DNA from: Plasmodium coatneyi
Lineage: Eukaryota; Apicomplexa; Aconoidasida; Haemosporida; Plasmodiidae
Direction: 5' to 3'
DNA length: 64,000 bases
Assembly: GCF_001680005.1 (NCBI RefSeq)
Contig: NC_033568.1
Coordinates: 868,001-932,000, forward strand
This document shows, one piece after another, positions 42,494 to 52,278 of this stretch (positions within the stretch are counted from its first letter, which is position 1; each line of letters starts with the position of its first letter). The position numbers and the translations under genes are program-made. The notes under the pieces were generated by a model. The model worked only from the letters and a program-made list of their open reading frames with translations. It was not told where the DNA came from and ran no database searches.

Positions 42494-45160
42494 CTAAATA
42501 TCGCCGAAGAAGAAAATGCCAATTTCCAGCCAACTCTCCGTGGAGTAAATAACCTTTTCGTTCTCATCGTAGAGGTTGTTTAGTTCCTCCTCGTGTTGGT
42601 TGTCGGTGGGGGTTGCAATTTTGTTCGCGCTGTAATTGATGGTGGGGCCCACGTTGGCTGTAGCGTCATTGCAGGTCACAGTCGTTCCATTGTTGTTCGT
42701 AGTTGTGCCATTGTTGTTGGTTGTTGTGCCATTCCTGCGCGCCAGCAGCTCAATTTTGGCCGCTGCACACACGAGGGGCTTAATAATAATGTTATGCTTT
42801 TCACAGAAACTGATTAACAGTTCGTTGTGTCCAACCAGGATAGGGATATCCGAGTGGAGCATGGCGTCCAGATCTATGAGGCTGTCTCCGATGAAGGCAG
42901 ATAACTTGTGGTTAATGTTGCGAAGCAGCGAACACACCCTGGTTTGGATTAATGTTTTGTCGTAAAAGGAGCAGAGCGAAACCTTTTCAATCACATCATC
43001 AGCGTCATTACCATCCTTCCTGGGCTGGTATTCACCGTGCTTGATTTTAAGCTGATTATATTCGAACGCTCCGGTGTACTTTCTCTTGTCCTTGTCGTAT
43101 GTATGCGTCTTGGAATAGTACACATGGAAGTACTTCTTAAACGTATGGTAGTAATCATCCTCCTCGTTTTGTAAAACCATTCCTTGTTTGTTTGGTCGTG
43201 GTGGTGACAGACGAACGGTTGTTCCCTCCCCACCCTTCACCTTCAGCAAATTGTTCCTTATCGTGTAGAGGCAAATTTGCTTTTTCAAGTTAAGCGTGAT
43301 AATGTCAAAGTAGAAGGAGTCCCTGTTGTCCATTTTATAATTCAGCAGGTGAAGAAAAACCTCCAGAAAATATTCGTTCAGTTCGAAGCGTTCGTAGTGC
43401 TCACTGATGAGGCTGTTTAATACATCCACATCTACGTCCTTAAACACATCGTAGTAGGACAGCAACATGGAATAAGTTACGTGCACCTTATCCACCTGGT
43501 TCAGATAGTAGTAGTAAGACTTAGAATAGACTTGTTCGTTGTTTTTCTGATCCCTTTTTAACTCCTCTAATATCTCTGATTCTTTTATTACAAACCAATG
43601 TCCCAGTTTATGGATGTATTCAATCTTCTCCTGTGTTGTCGGTTCAGGTTTGTTTTCCATTTTTTCCAACGAGAAATTGTCGAAGAAGGATATGTCCTCT
43701 TCTGTGAGTGTGTCCTTTCCTTTTCTGACGCTTTCCTTAAAATAGTGCTTCTCTAAAATTTTAAAAAAAGCGGAATAGGAATCCTTTTTTATTATCGTCT
43801 TGTCGAAATCGATGCCGATGTAGAAGAACTGGTGGATGAAGGGCAGCACCATGGGGGGGTCCCTCTCTACCTGGTTCACGTTGCAGTTAACTAGGGAGTG
43901 CTTGTTCGTTTTGTCCTTCCCCTGGGTGTGACCGCCAATTTCCTTCACACTGCTAGCAACGAAGAATTCGCTCTGCAGCGCCGTTGCGTTGTTTAGTGCG
44001 TTTAAGTCATGGAAAATGTCGTCCCACGTGTGGTTGCTGCAACCATTCTGTGACAACCTCTCCCTCGATAGGAAGAATAACATTTTTTCGTTCAGATCCA
44101 TGAAGTCTCCCTGGGCGTACTGCTCGATGTACATTCGGTACATGGCAAAACGGTGCAGCTCGCTATCCACAAACTGGTTTGGTACCCCTTTGAGGGGGAG
44201 GTGTTGCCCCAACTTGGCCCTACTAACGGCCAAGGAGCTCACATAGAAAACATTCGAGAACACATAAATGAAGGCATATATTCCGTATAGCTTCATCATG
44301 TGGGGGTCGTGTCGATTTGTCCCTTCGCTGCTCTTCCCAAAGTGCTCATCCAAAAAGGGGAAGTACTTCACTAAGCTGCTACATAGGTCGTGCGTTTCCT
44401 CATCTACCACCAGCTGCTCCTTCGTAATTTCTTTGTCCTTCCCCTGCAAAGTAAATAATTCCATCTGCACACCTAGGAGGACATCCCTGCACCGATTCAA
44501 CAAATGGGATAGGTTCTTATTTTCCGTCTCCACCGAGAGGACCTCCACTTGCTTTATGCATCTATCTAGTACACACAAATTGGTCGATAAAAACTTAAAA
44601 AAAAGTTTTTTCTCCAAAAAAGTGTAAGTCAGAGATTGGACGAAATCGTTGTGGATACACTTCAAAAAGTTACGTTCGCAATACTTCCTAACCAAGTAGG
44701 CATAGTAAAAGATGAGCAGGTTCTCCCTCTGAATTGTTGCTTTTTTCAATTCGGATTCGTGCGTCCCTTGCAAATCATTAGAGGTGTACTTTAGCACCTC
44801 CTTGTAATGCTCACTCTGGTCATAGCAATTGAGCACGTTTCTGTAGTAGCTCTTTTCAAACACGGTTTTCCTTCTTAAGTTGTTTATCTTTTTCCTCACG
44901 TAGTTGGTGTAGTTGTCGGGGTTGTTCACCCCGCTTGGACTGTTCATCCAGCTTGCACTGTTCACCCCGCTTGGACTGTTCACCCCACTTGGACTGTTCA
45001 CGCCGTTTGCGGCCTTTTCACCCACCACCACGTTCTGTTCGTCCCCCTTGGGGGTGCCATCGTTCAGCTTCTTTAACTCAAGAAATATTTTCACCTCCCT
45101 CTCGAACTCCCTTTCTCGGTTAATTCGCAGCTTCTCCAGAAGCAGCTTGACGTCCTTCAT
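42494..45160 (-). CDS. TenA-HAD fusion resembling plant TH2 thiamine phosphate phosphatase
   Basis: A single-exon gene for 888 residues. Residues about 110-400 look like a TenA/THI-4 all-helical domain (NFLKCIHNDFVQSLTYTFLE, YGIYAFIYVFSNVFYVSSLA, FAMYRMYIEQYAQGDFMDLN). Residues about 445-880 are a HAD phosphatase: motif I DFDKT near 449, and motif IV GDSLIDLDAM near 755, followed by SDIPILVGHN and a C-terminal ESWLEIGIFFFGD. The TenA-HAD order and the C-terminal motif match plant TH2, which dephosphorylates thiamine monophosphate; TenA alone hydrolyses thiamine breakdown products. Plasmodium makes or salvages thiamine, so this could supply the TMP phosphatase step. It carries an 18-bp coding repeat (GVNSPS type) near the N terminus and NNNGTT repeats near the C terminus. 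TenA active-site residues were not verified. Confidence 0.75.
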   Translation of the reverse strand: MKDVKLLLEKLRINREREFEREVKIFLELKKLNDGTPKGDEQNVVVGEKAANGVNSPSGVNSPSGVNSASWMNSPSGVNNPDNYTNYVRKKINNLRRKTVFEKSYYRNVLNCYDQSEHYKEVLKYTSNDLQGTHESELKKATIQRENLLIFYYAYLVRKYCERNFLKCIHNDFVQSLTYTFLEKKLFFKFLSTNLCVLDRCIKQVEVLSVETENKNLSHLLNRCRDVLLGVQMELFTLQGKDKEITKEQLVVDEETHDLCSSLVKYFPFLDEHFGKSSEGTNRHDPHMMKLYGIYAFIYVFSNVFYVSSLAVSRAKLGQHLPLKGVPNQFVDSELHRFAMYRMYIEQYAQGDFMDLNEKMLFFLSRERLSQNGCSNHTWDDIFHDLNALNNATALQSEFFVASSVKEIGGHTQGKDKTNKHSLVNCNVNQVERDPPMVLPFIHQFFYIGIDFDKTIIKKDSYSAFFKILEKHYFKESVRKGKDTLTEEDISFFDNFSLEKMENKPEPTTQEKIEYIHKLGHWFVIKESEILEELKRDQKNNEQVYSKSYYYYLNQVDKVHVTYSMLLSYYDVFKDVDVDVLNSLISEHYERFELNEYFLEVFLHLLNYKMDNRDSFYFDIITLNLKKQICLYTIRNNLLKVKGGEGTTVRLSPPRPNKQGMVLQNEEDDYYHTFKKYFHVYYSKTHTYDKDKRKYTGAFEYNQLKIKHGEYQPRKDGNDADDVIEKVSLCSFYDKTLIQTRVCSLLRNINHKLSAFIGDSLIDLDAMLHSDIPILVGHNELLISFCEKHNIIIKPLVCAAAKIELLARRNGTTTNNNGTTTNNNGTTVTCNDATANVGPTINYSANKIATPTDNQHEEELNNLYDENEKVIYSTESWLEIGIFFFGDI
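44929..45001 (-). repeat. 18-bp coding tandem repeat (GVNSPS)
   Basis: Four tandem 18-bp units near the 5' end of the TH2-like gene encode GVNSPS, GVNSPS, GVNSAS, WMNSPS and then GVNNP. Confidence 0.85.
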
Positions 45161-46516
45161 TTTGCGATGTTGTCCTGTGGGGCACGGGGCAAAGCGGTTA
45201 CCAGAGGATGGGGTGCAGTTATTCTTCTCACGAGGGGGACGTGGCTCAATTCAGCCACGGGTGGGTCTACCAGTTTGTTCGCAATTTGTCTTCCTATTCT
45301 TCGATCATTTCACGCACTTCTGCACTACCACTCTTTACGCCGCTAACAACTCACAGGGATCTATTCGCTGCTCTTCCTAGGCGTTGTCACTTCTACTGAC
45401 ATGCGCGTTGCACTACGGACAAGCAATCACTCCTTCATTCGTAATGGTAGGATAAGCACAACGGGCAGTAGGACCTTCCCTCTATAAGCTTATTATTTCC
45501 ACGGTAACCGTTACCAGAGGGGGAAAAAAAAACACCCCTCTACTCCAATCAAATATATTGTATGTCCCTCCAGGCGCGGGACACAGAATCAACTGCTCGC
45601 GGTGTTAACATGCAAGAATCTACTTTGGTACATTCACGTGGCTATTTTTTTGCCTTCTCAGAAGATGTAGTTGTATGTATGCCTACACGTGCGGTGACAG
45701 GTGTTCAATTTTACTTCTCTGGGATGAAACAAACGGCCATAAAAAAAGGGGCACCGCGGTTGGGCAGTTGGGCAGTTGGGCAGTTATGCAGTTCCGCAGT
45801 TATGCCCTGTTCCGCGACGCCGCCTCCATTTGTGTTGAGGGTGAACAAGTTGGGCGGTGCAGGCGGGGGGTTGGAAGTGCGGCACGGAAAAAGGCGGTGC
45901 ACGTAATTGTGCTCTCAGTGAAAAACCCGCATGTGCCAGTGGTAAACTCCCCATATTCATGTTACGCCTTCCTCATATATTACTGTACATATATTCAGTT
46001 GCGTAAGTTTATATGTGTTCATATCCTAGGGCGACAATTAACTACTTATACGAGGGTGTTTTTTCTTCTTTCTTTTTATCTTTTTTTTTTCCCCCCCCCT
46101 AGAGATACAATCACACGCGCTGGGTCACTTATCTGCATTCACTTGATCACTGAGCACCGCAAAAAAAAATTTTTTTAAAAATCCCCAATTTTTCAGTGTC
46201 CTCTTTTTTTTTTTTTTCTGTTCATTTTCATGCAGGGCGATCAGACAAGCGTCGTTAGGGGGAAACAGGGGCCTAGCGAAACGGTCACACGAATTCCCAC
46301 AAAGGGGGAAAACTGACAAACTGACAAACCAACCTACGCGTCACCACTAAACAGGCTGCACAAAACGCATTCGGCCAACCATGGCTCATCTGCATGCCTA
46401 GCTGTGTGCCTCCACCCCAATTTGAATTACAGCTTTGCCTACGCATCCAGTACGGCTGCGCCGAACGCCTATGCAACAACCTGTGCAACCACTTACTCCA
46501 CGTCAAAGCAATCACC
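45161..46516. other. Divergent intergenic region
   Basis: About 1.36 kb between the TH2-like (-) and DIX (+) genes. It holds an 8-bp tandem array at 45759-45806, T tracts near 46080 and 46206, and no supported exon. The DIX frame is open back to an ATG at 46394, so a longer N terminus cannot be excluded. Confidence 0.5.
45759..45806. repeat. 8-bp tandem repeat, 6 copies
   Basis: GTTGGGCA three times, then GTTATGCA, GTTCCGCA and GTTATGCC: six 8-bp units in intergenic DNA. Confidence 0.85.
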
Positions 46517-47600
46517 ATGTCGAAAACGACGGTTGTGTTTTACAACATAATTAATGACAAAGAGGACAAAAACTCACAAAACGTTTTTTACATCCAAAAA
46601 CCGATAAACACGATAACGTTACATGACATACGGAATGCGTTTCCCTTGGTTGGTACCTACCACTTCAGGTTCGTGCTTCCACCATGGATATTTGCACGCA
46701 CTAGCGGAAAATGCATGTGTATGTCGTGTTGCGTTCACGTGATTACGTTGCCTGCTCACCATTCCTCTTTTTCAACAACTCCGTTGCAGATTTAAAATAA
46801 TCCATAACAACACCCCTGCGTGGGTAGACATCAGTGAAGAGTCCTCGCCAATCCCCAGCTTGAATTCCTGTATCTACGCGAAGGTAAATTTTTCTACCCG
46901 CTTCGCAACATTGTTAAGAGAAAAGGAATAACATACATGTACTAACTGGAACGTGTGGTGGACAGTCTCGCTAAACCGTGAACGTAGGATGGTCATCCCC
47001 ACGGTTGGGCAAAAAACGATTGAGGAAGTATTTTTTTTTTTTTTTTTTATTTTCCCATCAAGTGTAACTACGCTTTGCAACTTTGCACAGGTTTTGCGAC
47101 TCAGTTGGATGGACCACAAAAAGGCAAAGGAAGCTCCTGACAGGAAACTTCTCGATCAAAATGTGCCAAAATTGTACAAAAACGAGAAAACTATGTTTGA
47201 CATAAAGGAAAACAAATCAGATGATCATGTGCAGATGAGTAAGACCAAGGGGAACATCGACATGCTGTTATTTGAAAGTACTCCCCACAAGGGTATGCAC
47301 GTGGATGTGGGCAAACGGAAAGGTAAGGGCAGTGAGCAGGGCCACAACTGAATTGTTGCACCGAGTGAAGGGCATCCTCCCTGCAGGGCGTTACTCCTAG
47401 GAAGTGTGTGCAAGTGGGCGTACACACGTGTGTACCAATGCGTGTTCGGACGTGCGCACATGTGAAGTGGTTAAGATAGGCCTACACGAGCACAGGCAGC
47501 ACAGACAGAAGCACTTATCCGTTGTATCCCCACCTCCTTTTTCCCCATTCCCGCAGATAACGCCAAGGACCAAAATTACCTCGACTTGATGTTCAATTAG
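46517..47600 (+). CDS. Stand-alone DIX domain protein
   Basis: Four exons, 46517-46668, 46800-46884, 47091-47322 and 47557-47600, in phase, giving 170 residues. Residues 1-90 read as a complete DIX domain: TVVFYNIINDKED, then KPINTITLHDIRNAFPLVGT, YHFRFKI, AWVDISEESSPIP and VLRLSW, in the order of Dishevelled and Axin DIX (beta strand, ITL..F helix, FFK strand, acidic loop, final V..L.W strand). DIX domains polymerise head to tail. The remaining 80 residues are polar and low in complexity. There is no DEP, PDZ or RGS domain. Plants and protists have DIX-like proteins acting in cell polarity; a similar scaffold role here is a guess. The start could be 41 codons upstream at 46394. Confidence 0.8.
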
Positions 47601-47830
47601 GCCGCTTGTGGAGAGGTCTTTTCCTCCCGCCTGACTCGACTGTATTCCTTACTGTAGTCTATCCGTCCAACAACATGTTGGTTTTTTTTTTTTACCACCT
47701 GTTGAAAGCGCTACTGACTGCGCTACCAACCCTTTTTTTTTTTTTTTTTTTCCCATGTATGCATAAATAAGCATGTGAAGAAATGAACTCGCCCCCCTGT
47801 GCCAATTACATACCAATTAATCAACCTGAT

Positions 47831-47880
<50 letters not shown>

Positions 47881-48678
47881 GCAAATGTTTATGTACATGT
47901 TCATACGAATGTGTGCTTGCGCGTTCGAGCTAAAACATCCTTCGTTGCAAGATAACAATTTTTGAGTGAGGGAAAAAACAAAAAAAGGATAAGCCAGCAA
48001 ACGAACAGTTAAACGTGTAACTGTCCCACATATGCTAAGCATGCGACGGGAGTCTAAACAAAACGGCACTGATTAATAATAGCATTTTCTACGAAAGTGA
48101 TACATGCACGTCTGCCAAACGGAACTGAAGTAGTGCCCATCGTGGCAATGTTCCAATCGGCAGAGGAATTTTCCGTGCCGACGGAAGGCTGCCCTCATAT
48201 TTCTCACCTTTACACAGGAGCAGTTCTTTTTTTTTTCGCGTTTTAAGAGTTTGGTAGCTTTTTTTTTTTTTTTTCGTGTTTTTCCTCATTTTCACACGTC
48301 CCCCCTTTCTTTCCAACCCCAGTCCGGACATACAGTCTGGTTCAGTGTTCAACGGAAAATGCCCCCATGCGTGCCTTAAATTTGCTCATTGATACCGCGT
48401 GTGCATGCTGCCACCACACTCTGAGCAACCCCAGTTGGACCATGCGCGCATTTTGAAAACCCCCAATTTGCGCTTTCATTGTATGTTTTAATTCGCCTTA
48501 TCAATATATGTCCACCTCAAACACCTGTGGTTGTTCGTAGGTGTGTTTTTTTTTCTCTCTCCGCTCAAATTAGGTGATCACCTACTACCCCCAGAGGGTC
48601 CATCCTCTCCTTTTTTTTCCTCCCACCAGTTATCATTTGTTCGGACATACACTTTTCTTTCATTCCCATCGAGCGAAG
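47601..48678. other. Intergenic region with T46 tract
   Basis: About 1.08 kb between two plus-strand genes. It has T tracts at 47683-47692, 47731-47751, and an uninterrupted T tract of 46 at 47833-47878. No supported exon. Confidence 0.6.
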
Positions 48679-50178
48679 ATGAATGCGCTCATCCTAGTCG
48701 GGGGGTACGGCACGAGGTTAAGACCGCTCACCCTGACAACCCCCAAACCACTAATCAGCTTCTGCAACAAGCCAATACTGGAACACCAAATCTTTAATTT
48801 GGCACGATGTGGAATCAGGGAAATAATTTTGGCCATAGCTTATAAACCCACGCACATAACGAATTTTGTGGATGACCTAGAAAAAAAATACAACGTTAAA
48901 ATTATTTACTCTATTGAAGAGGAGCCTTTGGGCACGGGAGGGCCAATAAAATTGGCAGAGAAGTATTTGAGCAAGTACGATGATTTTTTTGTGTTCAATT
49001 CGGACATTATTTGCTCCTTCCCCCTTTTGGAGATGATGAGCTTCCACAAGCAGAGCAATGCGCCACTAACGATTTTGGTAAATCAAGAGGGGGGCGCAGT
49101 GCGTGTGTGTTCGTTGCATACTACTTGTCTGCGTATGAATTGGTTGCAAATTTTTGTGTCAATTTGTGCACACACATAGCGTGTGCATCGCACATGTCTA
49201 CCGTTTCACCTGCATCGTTCAGGCAAAAATAAGTTTTTTTTTTTTTTTTTTTTTTTTCTCCCGCTTGTGCAGGTGAAGGAAGTGGAAGACCCCAGAGCGT
49301 TCGGAGTAGTCATAACGGAAGAAAATCGAATTACCAAATTTGAGGAGAAGCCGCAAGTCCCTAAGTCGAGCTTAATAAATGCAGGAATTTACATAATGAA
49401 CAGAGAAATCTTAAATCGCATTCCGATGAGGAACACGTCGCTCGAGAAGGAAATATTTCCCCAGCTAGCCAAAGAGAACATGTTGTATTTTTACGTATTA
49501 AATAAATTTTGGGCCGACATTGGCAAGCCGATGGACTTTTTAAAGGGACAGGCGTTGTACTTGGAGGATATGAAGGAGAACAAGGAAAGAGAAATAGAAG
49601 GGAAAGGAAAAATAGCGAAAGAAACAACTACTGCAAAGGTAACCGAGACAAAACCCATCACGGAGGAGTCCATTCTGAGAGACCACTTCCTCATACGCTA
49701 CGGCATAGCGGACAAGGAAAATGGCGCAAAGAGTGGCAGCAAGAAAAACCTTTTTATAACATTTGAAGATATAAACGAGTTGGAGGAATTTACCCATAGG
49801 AAGAGCCACCTCTTCGATGAAATCCTTGTGCACACAAAAGTCGAGGGAAATGTGTTGATTTCATCCAAGACGATCATAGAAAAAAATTGCGTCTTGGGAG
49901 ATAACGTCGTTCTGGGGGAAAACGTCACCATTGGAGAGGGATGTCGCATAAAAAATTCTTGCGTCATGAGCAACTCCACCGTCAGTTCGTATTCCTACAT
50001 TGAGAACTCCATCATTGGCTCCAAGTCGAGGGTTGGAAGCTGGTCTCGTATTGAGGGACTATGCGTGCTGGGCGAGAACGTCATTTTGAAGCCCGAAATT
50101 TTTGTCAACAATGCCTTCATTCTGCCCTTCAAGGAGGTCACCAGCTCGATATATGAAAAGGGCGCGATTATCATGTGA
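48679..50178 (+). CDS. GMPPB: GDP-mannose pyrophosphorylase (mannose-1-phosphate guanylyltransferase)
   Basis: Two exons, 48679-49077 and 49273-50178, giving 434 residues. The nucleotidyltransferase signature is at the very start (LILVGGYGTRLRPLTLTTPK, residues 4-23), followed by EEPLGTGGPIKLAEKYL, the metal-site FVFNSDI, and FEEKP and INAGIY blocks. The C-terminal third is a left-handed beta helix of hexapeptide repeats (CVLGDNVVLGENVTIGEGCR, IENSIIGSKSRVGSWSRIEG) and ends KGAIIM, as in GMPPB. The enzyme makes GDP-mannose from mannose-1-phosphate and GTP in the cytosol, the mannose source for GPI anchors and C-/O-mannosylation. An insert of about 70 residues, partly low complexity (about 235-305), separates catalytic and helix domains. 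P113, a GPI-type protein, is encoded close by. Confidence 0.95.
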
Positions 50179-50189
50179 TAAAATTTTTT

Positions 50190-50220
<31 letters not shown>

Positions 50221-50542
50221 TTGTGTCCTCCCTATAGTGCGTGAGCGGTTCACCACACTTGTGTGTGTACGTGTATGTCTTTTTTTTTGGAGCGCGCTTA
50301 TGGACGGGGCTTTTCCCCCGCATAGCACGTGCGTGCCTTCGCGAAAGCGGGGCGCAAATTGCCCTCTTAAACTTCACCTAAAGTGTAAAACATCTACAAC
50401 ATGGATTGTGCGGTACAAGTGGAACGAACAACTCGAACGTCCCACTGAACTGCCCCAATGCGCTTAACCGTTTAACCGTTTAACCATTTAACCATTTAAC
50501 TGTTTAACCGCGTGAACATTTCCCCACAATGCGCGAAAAAAA
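50179..50542. other. Intergenic region upstream of DNALI1
   Basis: About 360 bases with a T tract at 50196-50222 and an 8-bp tandem array at 50464-50511. An ATG at 50529 opens a four-codon upstream frame that overlaps nothing in frame with DNALI1. Confidence 0.6.
50464..50511. repeat. 8-bp tandem repeat, 6 copies (TTAACCGT)
   Basis: TTAACCGT, TTAACCGT, TTAACCAT, TTAACCAT, TTAACTGT, TTAACCGC in tandem, ending about 30 bases before the DNALI1 start codon. The unit resembles, but is not, the seven-base Plasmodium telomere unit. Confidence 0.9.
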
Positions 50543-51646
50543 ATGAAGGACTACCTAGAGGGGTACAACAAATACCTAAAGTACGACAACTGCATACTTG
50601 TGGAACATGAGGAGGAAGAGAGCAAAAGTGCGAAAGGAGAAAACTGCGTGAAGGATAAGAACATCGTCCGCGTCATACAAGAAATCCGAAAAAATTTACG
50701 GTCAAATGTGCTATACAAAAATGATAGGAAAAATGTCCTCTTCAATGAGCCCCTATATAATATGTTTCCACTCAAATGTCTGAAGGACAAAAAAGTGGAC
50801 AAAATTTCCTACGTGTGTAGAGTGACAAACGAGGAGGATGCAACTGTTTGTCTTAAAAAAATACACGACATTGTTTCGAAGATGTATGTGAAGAATATGC
50901 TCATCGAGAAGGACTTTCTCGAGGACCTCTTGTCCGTTTTTATGGAGCTATGCAGGCAGGTAAGTCTATATCACTGCCTTGGTCACCTGTCATGGTTCGA
51001 ATGGGGGGAGCAGTTGTGGTGTTAATGGGGACATGTGCATACCTTCCCCACCACGTGCAGGTCTCCGTGACGTGCTTCCAGCGAGGATCCCTCCTCAGGC
51101 AGCTGTTCAACTACAACACCATGCTCCTCTTCCACTACCAAAAATTGGTCAGGTGAGTTAGCCTTCCGCCAGGCCACCTTGCGGCGTTCTCAAAATTCTC
51201 TCCAGTTTGTTCTCCACGTGATCGACATTCCCGTTTTATCCTGCTTGAGTTGCCATTCCACGTGGATTCTTCTTCCCTACCCTGGTAGGTCATCTCTGGC
51301 CTTCAATTTAAAGAAGGAAATAAAAAGGAGACACACGATGAGCGAGCTGCGCAAAGAAATAGAGCGCAAAAAGGAGGCCATAAATTCTTTGAAGAGCGAA
51401 ATTTTGGACACGGACCAGCTGATCGGGGAGGAGAGGAAGAACGCGGAGCGGGAGATTTCCGAGGTACAGCTGTTGGGGAAGCAACCCACCATTTACCACA
51501 TACCACCTTCTACCCCCTTACACCTACCAACCCCTAACAACCCACCTACCACCCAGGTGAACATAATTTATCAGAACAAAATAGACAAGCTGAAGAAGAA
51601 CAACCAGAGGAAGCGAGACGAGTTCACACGGCTGCTGCAGCTCTGA
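50543..51646 (+). CDS. DNALI1: Axonemal inner-arm dynein light chain p28 (DNALI1)
   Basis: Four exons, 50543-50959, 51061-51152, 51289-51463 and 51557-51646, in phase, giving 257 residues, the usual length of the p28 family. The family core starts near 138 (QVSVTCFQRGSLLRQLFNYN, then YQKLVRSSLAFNLKKEIKR), which aligns with the VTISCAERGLLL...SSVAFGMRK block of animal and algal p28. It is followed by a coiled coil (ELRKEIERKKEAINSLKSEI) and a closing lysine/arginine-rich helix. p28 binds actin and inner-arm dynein heavy chains in motile axonemes; in Plasmodium only male gametes have these, so expression in gametocytes is expected. An 8-bp tandem repeat and a short upstream ATG lie just before the start. 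Confidence 0.9.
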
Positions 51647-52278
51647 GGGGAAAAAAAAAAGAAAAGCGATTGCCCAGCGGGAAGAGGCTTCTCCTTTGAC
51701 CTTACGTTTGTACCGATTTACGTTACATCTTTGTCTTCATTTCATTTCGTTTTTTTTTTTTTTTTTTTTCCTAAAAAGTCTAAGTATACACAATTTGAAA
51801 ATAAAAAAAAAAACTAAGAAAAAATTAAATCATTCAAAATTGGGATGTATATTTGGAAAAAAGAAAAAAAAAACGAAATTAAATGAAGACTAAAGTAAAG
51901 ACGAAGACTAAGTGAACGAATTAAACCAACGTTAGGGTTAATAAACTGGGCAAATATACAAAGCAGGAAAGCTTAAAAAAAATAATAATAAATAAATACG
52001 TAAACGTGAAAATTTTTAAAGCTGCTAAAATTAAAAAAAGGAAAATCTAAAAAGAAGACTTCTCCTCAATTTTAAGGGAAAATAAAATGCCACAACTGAG
52101 AATCATCTTTTTATGGAGTGAGCATAATCATATATGAGGAATGATCAAATAAAAAAAAAATAAAAAAAAATAAACTGTCCAGAGGGGGACCTGTGGTGGT
52201 CGCTACAACTTTTCAAACTGACTGTCCGAGCACAGTACACATATAGACACATCTGTGCATATATACGTGTGGATCTTC
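51647..52278. other. Convergent intergenic region
   Basis: About 630 bases of unusually AT-rich DNA between DNALI1 (+) and P113 (-), with a T tract at 51751-51769, A-rich runs up to 52160 and no exon. It is probably the 3' UTR of both genes. Confidence 0.6.

Noticed and set aside
50464..50511. Interstitial telomere repeat
   Set aside because: The unit has eight bases (TTAACCGT) and lacks the CCC/GGG triplet of the Plasmodium telomere unit.
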